Assembly: GCA_030429005.1 (NCBI GenBank)
Contig: JAUIDP010000007.1
Coordinates: 1-64,000 of the forward strand
Length of the DNA: 64,000 nucleotides
DNA from: Gammaproteobacteria bacterium
GTDB taxonomy: Bacteria; Pseudomonadota; Gammaproteobacteria; Steroidobacterales; Woeseiaceae
Direction: 5' to 3'
Part shown: in pieces, positions 52,557-60,830 of the stretch
Layout: every line of letters begins with the position of its first letter
Position numbering within the stretch: the stretch's first letter is position 1
Made by a program: the position numbers and the translations under genes
The notes under the pieces: model-generated
What the model saw: the letters and a program-made list of their open reading frames with translations, nothing else
The model's database searches: none
What the model was told of the DNA's origin: nothing

Positions 52557-54584
52557 TCAGTTTCCCTCGCCGAGGTCGGACCAGCCGGGGTGTGGCGCAA
52601 ACCGGGGGCCATGCGCTTCGGCAAGTTCGCGAAGCCTTGCGACAACCTTGTCCACTCCTCGGTATCGCGCGTAGTTGATCGGCCCGCCCCTGAACGGCGC
52701 AAACCCGGTACCAAAGATGACCCCGGCATCCAGCAGGTCGGCGTCGGTCACAACGCGGTCTGCGAGGCAGGCCACGGCTTCATTGACCATGCTTAACACG
52801 AGGCGGTCTTCGGCATCCGCAGGCGGTTTGTCTCCACCTGCCGGCTTCTGTGCCTTGCCATCTACCCACTCGTAAAAACCACGTCCGGTTTTTCGCCCCA
52901 GGTGTTTTTGTTCGATCAACCCGGCAATGCGTTCGGCCGCGGGTCCTTGCATCTCTGTGCCGAGCACTTTCGAGACATGTGATACGACGTCGAGGCCAAC
53001 GCTATCGACGAGTTCAATCGGCCCCATCGGCATACCGAAATCTTCGGCGATCCTGTCGATCTCTGGCAGGCTTACACCGGCGCCGACCAGGTGCATGGCT
53101 TCGGTCATATACGGCGCCAGGATCCGGTTGACAACAAAACCCGGCGCACTGGCGCATTCGAGTGGGAACTTCTTGATCTGCTTGACGAAGCCCAGGCCGA
53201 CATCCACGGCTTCCTGCTGCGTGTCCTCACAGCGCACGATCTCGACCAGCGGCATCTGCGCGACCGGGTTGAAGAAATGCACACCGATAAAGCGCTCCGG
53301 ATTCTTCAGGTCCACGCGCAGCTCCTGCAACGGTATGCTTGATGTATTCGTCGCGATGATGGCGCCGTCACGCAGGTCCTTCTCGACTCTTGCGTACAAC
53401 TCTTTCTTTGCCTCGAGGTTCTCGAAAATCGCCTCGATCACGAGGTCTGCCCGTGCAATACCGGCACCGTCCACATCCGATTGCAGCCTGCCAATCGCTG
53501 CCCGCCGGTCGCCATCATCGCGAATGCGCTTCGCGTACATCTTGTGCGCGCGCTCGATCGCGGGCGTGATGTATTTTTCCTCGCGATCCTGCAGCGTGAC
53601 GTTGATGCCGCGCAACGCGCAATAAGCGGCGATATCGCCACCCATGACACCGGCACCGATTACGTGTACATGTTCGATTTTCGAGGCCAGCTTGTTGCCC
53701 TGGCCCTTGAGTTTATTTTGCAGGAAAAAGACCCGCACCAGGTTGCGCGACGTGTCCGTGCACATCAGGTCGGCAAACGATCGGGCTTCCGCTTCGTAGC
53801 CTGTCGCCGGCGACGCGCCATGCTCCGCCCACAGGTCGATCATGGCGTACGGAGCCGGGTAGTGGTCCTTGCGAGCCTTCGATGCGACCTGCTTGATCAG
53901 CGCCGGCTTGATGAATGGACGAAGCAGCGAGAGATTCAGCAGTCGCTCCATGAACGGCGGCTTTTGCGTTGCCGGTTTGGTCTTGACCAGCTCGCGCGCA
54001 GTGTCGCGCCAGTTGTTTGCGTCCGCAATCCGGTCGACAAGTCCGATGCGCCGTGCTTTCTCCACGGTGACCGGCTTGCCCGTCAGCATCAGTTGCATGC
54101 CGGGCCGCACACCACACAACTGGATTGCGCGCACGGTGCCACCGAAGCCCGGGTGCAATCCCAGCTGCACTTCCGGCAGGCCGAGAATCGGTTTCTTGTT
54201 CGGCAGCGCAATCCGGTAGTCGGTGGACATTGCCATTTCGAGTCCACCGCCGAGACAGAAGCCGTCGATCGCGCTGATTGTCGGGCAGGGCATTTGCTCG
54301 ATGCGATCGAACAGTTGCTGGCCGCGGCGGGTCACCTCGTAGGCAAGCTCGGGTGTCGTTACCGACGAAAATTCCGAAATATCCGCGCCCATGATGAAGC
54401 CACTGGACTTGCCGGAATAGATTACGAGGCCTGTAGGCGGCTGCGCCTCCAGCGCCTGCAGCTTTGCTTCCAGTTCCAGCATGACTTCCGTCGACAACAC
54501 GTTGACCGCGCTCTCGGCCTTGTCGAAACACAGCCAGGCAATACCGTCTTGATCCGTTTCTGTTTTCCAATGCTTGTCGTTCAT
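52557..54584 (-). CDS. fadJ: Multifunctional fatty acid oxidation enzyme (FadJ/FadB-like)
   Basis: A 675-residue fusion of enoyl-CoA hydratase/isomerase (about 1-190, DGFCLGGGLEMAMSTDYRIA, LPEVQLGLHPGFGG with a catalytic Glu) and 3-hydroxyacyl-CoA dehydrogenase (about 300-660: HVIGAGVMGGDIAAYCAL, IEAIFENLEAKKELYARVE, GVHFFNPVAQMPLVEIVR with the catalytic His, GFVVNRILAPY). It hydrates and oxidises acyl-CoA intermediates in beta-oxidation. The thiolase partner is not adjacent. FadB or FadJ cannot be separated by sequence alone. Confidence 0.92.
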   Translation of the reverse strand: MNDKHWKTETDQDGIAWLCFDKAESAVNVLSTEVMLELEAKLQALEAQPPTGLVIYSGKSSGFIMGADISEFSSVTTPELAYEVTRRGQQLFDRIEQMPCPTISAIDGFCLGGGLEMAMSTDYRIALPNKKPILGLPEVQLGLHPGFGGTVRAIQLCGVRPGMQLMLTGKPVTVEKARRIGLVDRIADANNWRDTARELVKTKPATQKPPFMERLLNLSLLRPFIKPALIKQVASKARKDHYPAPYAMIDLWAEHGASPATGYEAEARSFADLMCTDTSRNLVRVFFLQNKLKGQGNKLASKIEHVHVIGAGVMGGDIAAYCALRGINVTLQDREEKYITPAIERAHKMYAKRIRDDGDRRAAIGRLQSDVDGAGIARADLVIEAIFENLEAKKELYARVEKDLRDGAIIATNTSSIPLQELRVDLKNPERFIGVHFFNPVAQMPLVEIVRCEDTQQEAVDVGLGFVKQIKKFPLECASAPGFVVNRILAPYMTEAMHLVGAGVSLPEIDRIAEDFGMPMGPIELVDSVGLDVVSHVSKVLGTEMQGPAAERIAGLIEQKHLGRKTGRGFYEWVDGKAQKPAGGDKPPADAEDRLVLSMVNEAVACLADRVVTDADLLDAGVIFGTGFAPFRGGPINYARYRGVDKVVARLRELAEAHGPRFAPHPGWSDLGEGN

Positions 54585-54610
54585 CGCAATTCTCTGTGTG
54601 ATCGCCCCGG

Positions 54611-55345
54611 TCAGGCGATGTCGAAGTCGAAGACCAGCGGCAGGTGGTCCGAATGCTTGACGTTAGGTACGTCAAAATCGAGCATGCGGATACCGTCCTG
54701 GTAGAGGACGAAATCCAGTTCCTTCCGCGGAGAGCGGCTGGGGTAGGTCGGCACACTGCCGGTATTCGCCGACGTCAGGCCGGCCGCTTTCATGAACAGG
54801 TAGATCTCATTTTCACCCCAGAACGTATTGAAATCACCCGCAACGATAACCGGTTTGTCGGTCGCGTTGATGAGATCGTAAAGGTGCCGCAGTTGCAGGT
54901 GCCGATGCCGGTATTTCAGCGACAGGTGCACAAGGAAAACGGCAAAGTCCTGCATTTCCAGCTCGATGATCAGCCGCTTGATGCCGGTGTCGAAGTAGTG
55001 AAACGACTCTCCGTGCACGCGTGCGGCAGCCATGAACGCGTTGCCCTGTTTGCGCACGATCGGCAGCATGTGGTTCAGCGACCTAGAGCCGTACTTGGTT
55101 TCGTAGGATGTGTTCATGCCCAGATCACTGGCAATTTTCTCGGCCTGGTTGACCTTGCGGCTGCGAATGGAACCGGTATCGACTTCGATCAGACCCACGA
55201 TATCCGGATCGACTGACTTGATGAAGCGGGTGATGTCCGGCAGCACCGTTTGATTGCCGAGCACATAGCCCGCGCCTGGCAGCGGCATATGCATGCTCGC
55301 GCCGCCGCCGACGGCGTAGCGTATGTTGTACAGGAGGAGACGCAT
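54611..55345 (-). CDS. Endonuclease/exonuclease/phosphatase family protein
   Basis: A 244-residue EEP-fold hydrolase: LLYNIRYAVG, GLIEVDTGS (metal-binding Glu), VHLSLKYRHRHLQ, PVIVAGDFNTFWGENE (catalytic Asp/Asn) and the final HSDHLPLVFDF. No signal peptide. Substrate may be a phosphodiester of nucleic acid or lipid; members of this size and type are often called metal-dependent hydrolases. It is 26 bases upstream of fadJ on the same strand. Confidence 0.88.
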   Translation of the reverse strand: MRLLLYNIRYAVGGGASMHMPLPGAGYVLGNQTVLPDITRFIKSVDPDIVGLIEVDTGSIRSRKVNQAEKIASDLGMNTSYETKYGSRSLNHMLPIVRKQGNAFMAAARVHGESFHYFDTGIKRLIIELEMQDFAVFLVHLSLKYRHRHLQLRHLYDLINATDKPVIVAGDFNTFWGENEIYLFMKAAGLTSANTGSVPTYPSRSPRKELDFVLYQDGIRMLDFDVPNVKHSDHLPLVFDFDIA

Positions 55346-55370
55346 CGGGGGCTACGATACCGAATCAACA

Positions 55371-55400
55371 TAGGCATGGGAACTGCCGGGAGACTATAAT
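55371..55400 (+). promoter_or_regulatory. Promoter of the TIR-like gene
   Basis: TAGGCA (55371-55376), spacer of 18, perfect TATAAT (55395-55400). Transcription would begin near 55407, leaving a leader of about 20 bases with AAAGGGAG before the GTG start. The -35 is identical to that of the fabD promoter. Confidence 0.6.
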
Positions 55401-55427
55401 GCGCAGCACAATGAAAGGGAGTTGAGT

Positions 55428-55913
55428 GTGTCTGAAGAAAATCCAATTCGCGTGTTCGTCTCGCATGTTTTCGAGGAAACCCATGACTACTTGCGAGTAT
55501 TCGAGTTCCTGGAAAGCGACGATCGATTCTACTACCTGAACGTCAGCAAGCCGGAGAATATTCCGGTGCAGGGCGGTGTCGAGGCCATCAAGGAGGAACT
55601 CATCAGCCAGATCAAGGCAGCCGAAGCATTGATCATCCTTCCCGCCATCTACGAAGAGAAGCCAGACCTCGCGAACTACATGATCGATGTCGCCGAGGCC
55701 AACGATATGGGGGTCTTCTGCATCCGGCCTTTCGGCGGGCTCCTGGAGACACCCAAAGACCTCGAGGAGCGCATTGGTGCCGCCGTCGAGTGGAATGCCC
55801 GTCAGATCATTGATCGACTCAAGCTGGAAGCGCGCGGCGAGGATACCCAGCGCTGGGAAGTCATTGACTTTCCTGGCCTGGAGGATAATGGCGAGTCCAA
55901 TGAAAACACATAA
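55428..55913 (+). CDS. TIR-like (DUF1863/ThsB-type) domain protein
   Basis: A 161-residue single-domain protein. The start RVFVSHVFEETHDYLRVFEFLE, the FYYLNVSKPEN segment, EELISQIKAAEALIILPAIYEEKPDLANYMI and GVFCIRPFGG match the flavodoxin-like TIR-like fold seen in DUF1863 and ThsB proteins, some of which act in phage defence. Here no partner such as ThsA, an NADase effector or a mobile element is adjacent, so a housekeeping or solitary role is equally possible. GTG 55428 is chosen because AGGGAG is six bases upstream; TTG 55422 is too close to it. Acidic C-terminal tail. Confidence 0.7.
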   Translation: MSEENPIRVFVSHVFEETHDYLRVFEFLESDDRFYYLNVSKPENIPVQGGVEAIKEELISQIKAAEALIILPAIYEEKPDLANYMIDVAEANDMGVFCIRPFGGLLETPKDLEERIGAAVEWNARQIIDRLKLEARGEDTQRWEVIDFPGLEDNGESNENT

Positions 55914-55954
55914 TATTCCTCTAGTTATGCAGCTTTCTTAATAGGACTTGAAAG

Positions 55955-56908
55955 ATGAGGCCGGTCGTAATCGCGCACCGTGGGGCTTCCGGGTACCTGC
56001 CGGAACACACGCGTCCGGCCAAAGTGCTGGCGCACATTATGGGCGCCGATTTTCTCGAGCAGGACATCGTCGCGACCCGTGACGACGAACTCATTGTTGC
56101 GCACGACATCTATATCGACACGGTGACCGACGTTGCGGACAAATTTCCGGGGCGGCAGCGCGAGGACGGCCGTTTCTATGCGCGCGACTTCGACCTGGAG
56201 GAAATCCGCTCGCTGCGGGCCTGGGAGCGCATGCGCCTCGACGGCACAGCCGTCTATCCAGGCCGTTACCCATTGCGGACCGGGCATTACAGCCTGCAGA
56301 CGTTCCGGGAGGAATTGCAGCTGGCGAACCGACTGAACGCGGCGACGGGCAGGCGCGTCGGTATTTACCCGGAAATCAAACATCCGGCATGGCACCTCGA
56401 AGAGGGCATCGACATGAGCCCGCTGGTGCTCGAACAGATCCACGAGTTCAATGGCGCAACGGAGCGGGATCTCGTCTACGTGCAGTGTTTCGACGATGCA
56501 GAGGTGCGCCGAATCCGTAGCGAGCTGGCATGCCCATGGCCGCTCGTGCAGCTGATCGGCAAGAACGAATGGCACGAAGCGGCAACGGACTACGACGCAA
56601 TGCGCCAGCGCGACGGCCTCACCCGCGTGGCGGAGGTTGCTGATGGCATCGGCCCGAACCTCGACCACCTCTACACGATTTCCGGCGGCGAACCGGTGTC
56701 CACCGGGCTGGTCGAAACCGCGCACGAGCTCGGGCTCGTCGTGCACCCCTATACGTATCGGGCAGATGACCTGCCGGCAGGCTTCGACAGCCTCGAAGCG
56801 CTGGTCGATTTCTGCGTCTCGACGCTGTCCATCGACGGCCTGTTCACGGATTTCCCGGACCAGGTAGTGGCAATGCTCGAGCAGTATGACAACAACCATA
56901 ACGCTTGA
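55955..56908 (+). CDS. Glycerophosphodiester phosphodiesterase
   Basis: A 317-residue GDPD-family enzyme of the GlpQ length class but without a signal peptide, so cytoplasmic. VIAHRGASGYLPEHT (catalytic His, Arg, Glu), FLEQDIVATRDDELIVAHD (second His and metal Asp/Glu), YPEIKHPAWH (Glu/Lys) and TDFPDQVVAML are conserved. It hydrolyses glycerophosphodiesters from phospholipid turnover to glycerol-3-phosphate and the alcohol. 41 bases downstream of the TIR-like gene with AGGA before the ATG. Confidence 0.94.
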   Translation: MRPVVIAHRGASGYLPEHTRPAKVLAHIMGADFLEQDIVATRDDELIVAHDIYIDTVTDVADKFPGRQREDGRFYARDFDLEEIRSLRAWERMRLDGTAVYPGRYPLRTGHYSLQTFREELQLANRLNAATGRRVGIYPEIKHPAWHLEEGIDMSPLVLEQIHEFNGATERDLVYVQCFDDAEVRRIRSELACPWPLVQLIGKNEWHEAATDYDAMRQRDGLTRVAEVADGIGPNLDHLYTISGGEPVSTGLVETAHELGLVVHPYTYRADDLPAGFDSLEALVDFCVSTLSIDGLFTDFPDQVVAMLEQYDNNHNA

Positions 56909-56909
56909 T

Positions 56910-56948
56910 GTATTTTCACGTAAAATGATTGTAACTTACTGAAAATAC
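56910..56948. repeat. AT-rich inverted repeat after the phosphodiesterase gene
   Basis: GTATTTTC (56910-56917) and GAAAATAC (56941-56948) are exact inverse complements 23 bases apart in a 164-base AT-rich gap. No T-run follows, so it is not a standard terminator; it might be a regulator site for the next gene. Confidence 0.4.
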
Positions 56949-57072
56949 TGTAATTGATAATTCCATTTTTGATCAGGCCAACATCACGTGCCGGCAAGAA
57001 TGCGAACTGTGCCACTTGCCGGATTGAGACTTCTGTCCTTTTCTCACCTGCAAAAGCGAATAATCTAGGCCG

Positions 57073-57609
57073 ATGTTTCTGGATCTGCCCAAAGAACAAC
57101 TGCTGTACATCGCAGGCGCCTTCCTGATCGGCTGGATACTGTCAGCGATCCAGGCGCGGTTGTCGTCGAGCGTGCAGGCAAAGAAACGCGACCCGCGGGA
57201 CGACCGGATCCGTTCACTGGAAGCGGAGGCGCGCATCGCCCGGTCCGACGTTGCCAAGCTGAACGAACGGGACGAGGTGCAGCAAAAAGCGCTGAACGAC
57301 GCCCACGCCGGTATCGAAAAACGCGACAACGTGATCACGCACCAGCAGGAACGCATCGAGACGCTGACGGCCGACCTGAAAGCTTCTGTCAAGAAAACCC
57401 GGGAACTCCGTGCCGAATTGTCGGAGCGGGCGACCGAGAACATGCGCTCCGAAGCCAAGATTCGGGAAGTCGAGACAGAACTCGAGGTCGCGCAGGCATC
57501 CACCGACATGCTCGCGACCGGGGTGCTCGACTACTCACTGGCACCGCAGGGCGACGACGAACCGGCCAGCGAGGCCAACGACCCGAACTACAGCAAGACG
57601 GCGAGCTGA
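57073..57609 (+). CDS. Membrane-anchored coiled-coil protein of unknown function
   Basis: A 178-residue protein with one N-terminal membrane helix (LLYIAGAFLIGWILSAI) followed by a long Glu/Arg/Lys-rich coiled coil (about 40-150, for example RSLEAEARIARSDVAKLNE and QERIETLTADLKASVKKTRELRAEL) and an acidic tail. I do not recognise the family. The layout recalls single-helix coiled-coil division or envelope proteins such as ZapG/YhcB, but no specific motif supports that. Transcribed in the same direction as the neighbours. Confidence 0.65.
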   Translation: MFLDLPKEQLLYIAGAFLIGWILSAIQARLSSSVQAKKRDPRDDRIRSLEAEARIARSDVAKLNERDEVQQKALNDAHAGIEKRDNVITHQQERIETLTADLKASVKKTRELRAELSERATENMRSEAKIREVETELEVAQASTDMLATGVLDYSLAPQGDDEPASEANDPNYSKTAS

Positions 57610-57622
57610 ATTGGCGCTAGAA

Positions 57623-57663
57623 TAAGCCCTGCCAGCAAAAACACTAATAGTGACAGGGGCTTA
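57623..57663 (+). promoter_or_regulatory. Hairpin covering the ribosome site of the next gene
   Basis: TAAGCCC (57623-57629) can pair with GGGCTTA (57657-57663); the latter contains part of the AGGGG Shine-Dalgarno of the gene starting at 57666. A TAGAAT -10-like element is at 57618-57623. The arrangement could limit translation unless opened. Confidence 0.4.
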
Positions 57664-57665
57664 TC

Positions 57666-58211
57666 ATGAGTATTCTGGACTTATGGCTGCCGATCGTTGC
57701 GGCCACGCTTGCCTGCTTCTTTATGAGCTTTGTTATCTGGGCTCTGCTCAAATACCACAACACTGACTACAAAGCGGCCGACCGCGAAGACGACGTAAGA
57801 GCGGCGCTGAAGGGCGCAGCACCGGGCTATTACATGGTGCCGTACTGCACCGACCAGGCCGATCTCGCCCGGGAAGACATGCAGCAAAAGTTCGTTGACG
57901 GACCGGTAGCCTATGTGACGGTTGCCAGGAGCGGCCTGCCGGCGATGGGCTCGAAGATGATCAGCATGGTCCTGTATTTCCTGCTGATCGCCGTCATCTG
58001 CGCGTACATGGTGACGCGCACGCTGGCGCCGGACGCGGATTACCTGGCGGTATTCCGGGTCGCCGGCACGGTCGCTTTCATCGCGAACGGGCTCGCCGTG
58101 ATTCCGGAGAGTATCTGGTTCAGCAGGCCATGGTCGATGACAATCAAAAACCTGCTTGACGCACTGATTTACGCCCTGATCACGGCTGGCATTTTCGGCT
58201 GGCTGGCCTGA
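57666..58211 (+). CDS. Conserved-looking four-helix membrane protein, unknown function
   Basis: A 181-residue inner-membrane protein with about four helices: LWLPIVAATLACFFMSFVIW, MISMVLYFLLIAVICAYMV, a third around VAGTVAFIANGLAVI and a C-terminal LLDALIYALITAGIFGW. Between helices 1 and 2 is a soluble loop with PGYYMVPYCTDQADL. No known family was recognised. AGGGG lies seven bases before ATG 57666, inside a possible hairpin. Confidence 0.7.
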   Translation: MSILDLWLPIVAATLACFFMSFVIWALLKYHNTDYKAADREDDVRAALKGAAPGYYMVPYCTDQADLAREDMQQKFVDGPVAYVTVARSGLPAMGSKMISMVLYFLLIAVICAYMVTRTLAPDADYLAVFRVAGTVAFIANGLAVIPESIWFSRPWSMTIKNLLDALIYALITAGIFGWLA

Positions 58212-58236
58212 GTTCCTGCACGGAGTACGCCAGTCG

Positions 58237-58569
58237 GTGTTGCACCTGCATTCGAGCTTCAACCTGGCGGACGGCGTCAGCCTTGACGACTATCGCGAGG
58301 CCCTGCGGGAGTTCACCCGGCAACTGCAGTCTCTTGGGCTGCTCGTCGATACAGGGCCGGTGCTTGAGCGCTGCCGCCACCCGGTCATGGACACGGATGA
58401 CGAGCGGGATCAGCAGTACTTTTTCGCCATGACTTTTGCCGATCGGGAGCAGTGCGATGCTGCTGTTCGACATATTCAGTCTGCCGATCCAGGCACGGAT
58501 CGCGCTCACCGCGCGATCTATCAAGACATAATCAGGCCGATTTTCAGCTGCTGGGCTGATTCAGGCTAG
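58237..58569 (+). CDS. Small soluble protein of unknown function
   Basis: A 110-residue protein, starting at GTG 58237 or TTG 58240, with an alternating beta/alpha pattern (HLHSSFNL, DDYREALREFTRQLQSLGLL, YFFAMTFADREQCDAAVRHI) suggesting a ferredoxin-like or dimeric alpha/beta barrel fold. No function assigned. It begins 25 bases after the membrane protein gene, so the two are probably co-transcribed. CGGAG is 11 bases upstream of the GTG. Confidence 0.6.
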   Translation: MLHLHSSFNLADGVSLDDYREALREFTRQLQSLGLLVDTGPVLERCRHPVMDTDDERDQQYFFAMTFADREQCDAAVRHIQSADPGTDRAHRAIYQDIIRPIFSCWADSG

Positions 58570-58871
58570 ATTCGGACCGCTCGTCGGAAAATCAACGCCG
58601 CTCGTCGATCAACCACAGGAACCCTCCGGTCTGGGTGTAGGATCGATTTCGCCCGCAGAAAAAGGGCAAGGAGCGGGTCCGCGACAACCGCTGTACATCG
58701 TTTGAACATAACGTATCGGGTTCCGGCAAAGTGGGTTAGAATCAATACGTTAGCAAGCGACTCGTGACGCAAGACGCGGACCTTTATGTGAACAGGAACA
58801 CGGAGCAATTGGTCATAAACCCGTACAGTCGTCAGTTGGGAAAAAGCCTATTTGCCAGCAGGGAGCAGTCG
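58570..58871 (+). promoter_or_regulatory. Regulatory region upstream of the minor pilin operon with AlgR-like direct repeats
   Basis: CCGCTCGTCG occurs at 58577-58586 and again at 58598-58607, exactly 21 bases apart and so on the same helix face. Each copy matches the Pseudomonas AlgR core CCGTTCGTC at eight of nine positions; with the preceding A the first reads ACCGCTCGTC. A TAGAAT -10 element lies at 58737-58742 with a poor -35, as for activator-dependent promoters. An open frame reaching back to 58764 is not supported as coding. Confidence 0.5.
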
Positions 58872-59486
58872 ATGCGCATCCAGCGCGCAGCACAGTGCGA
58901 ATTCAGCCTCATTGGCAGCCGCCCGCGGATGCACGGATGGTCCGGGTGTGCCGCGCAGCGAGGCTTCAACCTGTTCGAGCTGTTAACGGCGATCGCGATC
59001 CTCGGCATCGTGACTGCGCTCGCCGTACCGTCTTTTCAAAGCATTTCGATCAACAGCAGCCTGTCGACGCAAACCAATGAACTGGTTTCCTCCTTGCGGC
59101 TGGCTCGTTCCGAGGCCGCCAAGCAGGGTCTGAACGTGACGGTCTGCTCGGCGAACGCCGGCCTGACGGCGTGTTCCGATTCTGCCGACTGGAGCACCGG
59201 CTGGCTGGTCGTGGATAACGGCGGCACCGTACTGAACGTCCGCGAAGCGCTGCCTGCCACCACGGCGACGGAAATGACCGTCGTTGGTGCAACAGGTCGC
59301 ATCGTTTTCAATCGCAATGGCTTCACCGGCAGCGCCCGGACGATCAAGCTCTGCGGCCCGACCAATTCCGCGCAACGCGCGCGCGGCGTGATTATTTCGG
59401 TTGACGGGCGCGTCAGGCTGGCAACCGATTCGAACAACAACTCGATCAATGAAGATCGATCGGGTAACGACCTGGGCTGCCCATAA
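58872..59486 (+). CDS. fimT: FimT/FimU-type minor pilin
   Basis: A type IV minor pilin of the GspH/FimT family. The mature N-terminus after RG is FNLFELLTAIAILGIVTALAV with Glu at +5, though the usual FTL is FNL. The LRLARSEAAKQGLNVTVCSA helix, Cys residues (CSANAGLTAC) and a C-terminal Cys are typical. ATG 58872 has AGGGAG six bases upstream and would give an unusually long 31-residue leader; ATG 58929 would give a standard 12-residue leader but has no ribosome site. First gene of fimT-pilV-pilW-pilX-pilY1. Confidence 0.88.
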   Translation: MRIQRAAQCEFSLIGSRPRMHGWSGCAAQRGFNLFELLTAIAILGIVTALAVPSFQSISINSSLSTQTNELVSSLRLARSEAAKQGLNVTVCSANAGLTACSDSADWSTGWLVVDNGGTVLNVREALPATTATEMTVVGATGRIVFNRNGFTGSARTIKLCGPTNSAQRARGVIISVDGRVRLATDSNNNSINEDRSGNDLGCP

Positions 59487-59493
59487 GGATCCC

Positions 59494-60096
59494 ATGATGA
59501 AGTTGAAGAACAAACAATCCGGCGTAGCGATGCTCGAGTCCCTGATCGCATTCCTGATCATCGTCTTTGGCTTGCTGGGAATTGGCGCGCTGCAATCCAT
59601 AGCGATCGGCAGCACCAAGGTAGCCGCGGATCGAAGTCTTGCGTCGATCCAGACGTCGGCGCTGCTGTCACGTATCAACAGCAACGACCTGTTCTGGCAG
59701 ACGATCTCGCCGGATTTCGATGTTGAGATCAGTGCCGCGGGCGTCATTACTGACCTCGGCGGAACGGGCGAGGGCGATGCCCTCGAGGCGCTGGGAACCG
59801 ATTGCTCGGCCAATGTCTGTACACCGCAGGAGACTGCGGCATACAACATCAAGAGCTGGGCCACGAACGGTGGCTCATTCGGCGGCGCCGGCGGCATCCA
59901 GGACCGCCTGCCGGCGGCGAGCGCACGTATCCAGCGGGTCGGTGTCGACTTCCCGGTCATGCTGGAAGTGTCCGTGACCTGGAATGAAAACAAGGCGACT
60001 TCCGGCCTGGACATGGCCAGTACCTACTACACCGGTACCGGTACGGCCGCCAACGCGCAACGTGACTTCACCTACACCGTGAGGGCGAGGCCATGA
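59494..60096 (+). CDS. pilV: Minor pilin PilV
   Basis: Leader MMKLKNKQSG is followed by VAMLESLIAFLIIVFGLLGIGALQ with Glu at +5; the +1 residue is Val rather than Phe, as in some PilV. The globular part has paired Cys (DCSANVCTPQ) and ends FTYTVRARP. About 200 residues. AAGGAT precedes ATG 59494 (or ATG 59497). Part of the pilus-initiating tip complex with PilW, PilX and PilY1. Confidence 0.92.
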   Translation: MMKLKNKQSGVAMLESLIAFLIIVFGLLGIGALQSIAIGSTKVAADRSLASIQTSALLSRINSNDLFWQTISPDFDVEISAAGVITDLGGTGEGDALEALGTDCSANVCTPQETAAYNIKSWATNGGSFGGAGGIQDRLPAASARIQRVGVDFPVMLEVSVTWNENKATSGLDMASTYYTGTGTAANAQRDFTYTVRARP

Positions 60097-60830
60097 TGCG
60101 CCAGCACCGACAACGCGGTTTCAGTCTCGTCGAGTTGCTGATCGGCATGGCGATCGGCTTGTTCCTGCTTGCGGGGCTGCTGTCGTTCTTCGGCCAGAAC
60201 CGGCTGGCGTACACCTATCAGCAGTCTCAGTCCGGGCAACAAGGCAGTGAACGGCTCGCAAACATCATGTTCACCAACGTCCTGCAACAGGCCGGCTACT
60301 CGGACATGACCAACCAGCGCATCCTGAACAGGGCAGCACTGTTTCCGGCAGGCGGTCTGTTTGCCGATGGCCAGGCCGTTGTCGGAACACAGGCGACCGC
60401 GACCGTTGCGCTGATTGGCGGCGGCACCCAGACCGTGCCGAACGATTCCATCGCGCTGCGCTTCTGGGACGGCGCCGGCATCATCGACTGCATCGGCAAT
60501 CCTGCACCGGCAGGCGCGATGTCGGTCGTCCAGCTGTCTGTTGACGGCGTCAACCTGAATTGCAATACCGACGGCGGTGCCGCGCAGCCTTTGATGGGCG
60601 ACGACCAGGGGCCGCTGGCCCAGCAGGTTCGCTTCTTGGGCATGGCGGTCGCTTACGGGCTCGACACCAACGGTGATGAGTCCATCGATACGTTCCAGCG
60701 CGCCGGCGGCGTGGCGGACTGGAACCAGGTGCGGGTCGCCGAGATCCAGCTCGTTATCCAGTCGGGAACACGACCGCCGGAATCACTGAGTTTCGCCGTG
60801 GCGCTTGAAAACATGCGGGGAGTCATCTGA
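60093..60830 (+). CDS. pilW: Minor pilin PilW
   Basis: A 245-residue minor pilin: leader MMRQHRQRG, then FSLVELLIGMAIGLFLLAGLLSFF with Glu at +5. The body has ERLANIMFTNVLQQAGYSDMT, two Cys (IIDCIGNP and VNLNCNTD) and a C-terminal FAVALENMRGVI. The ATG overlaps the pilV stop by four bases. Confidence 0.94.
   Translation: MMRQHRQRGFSLVELLIGMAIGLFLLAGLLSFFGQNRLAYTYQQSQSGQQGSERLANIMFTNVLQQAGYSDMTNQRILNRAALFPAGGLFADGQAVVGTQATATVALIGGGTQTVPNDSIALRFWDGAGIIDCIGNPAPAGAMSVVQLSVDGVNLNCNTDGGAAQPLMGDDQGPLAQQVRFLGMAVAYGLDTNGDESIDTFQRAGGVADWNQVRVAEIQLVIQSGTRPPESLSFAVALENMRGVI

Noticed and set aside
55428-56908. A phage-defence operon made of the TIR-like and phosphodiesterase genes
   Set aside because: The phosphodiesterase is an ordinary GDPD enzyme, there is no known effector or mobile-element signature, and base composition matches the surroundings.
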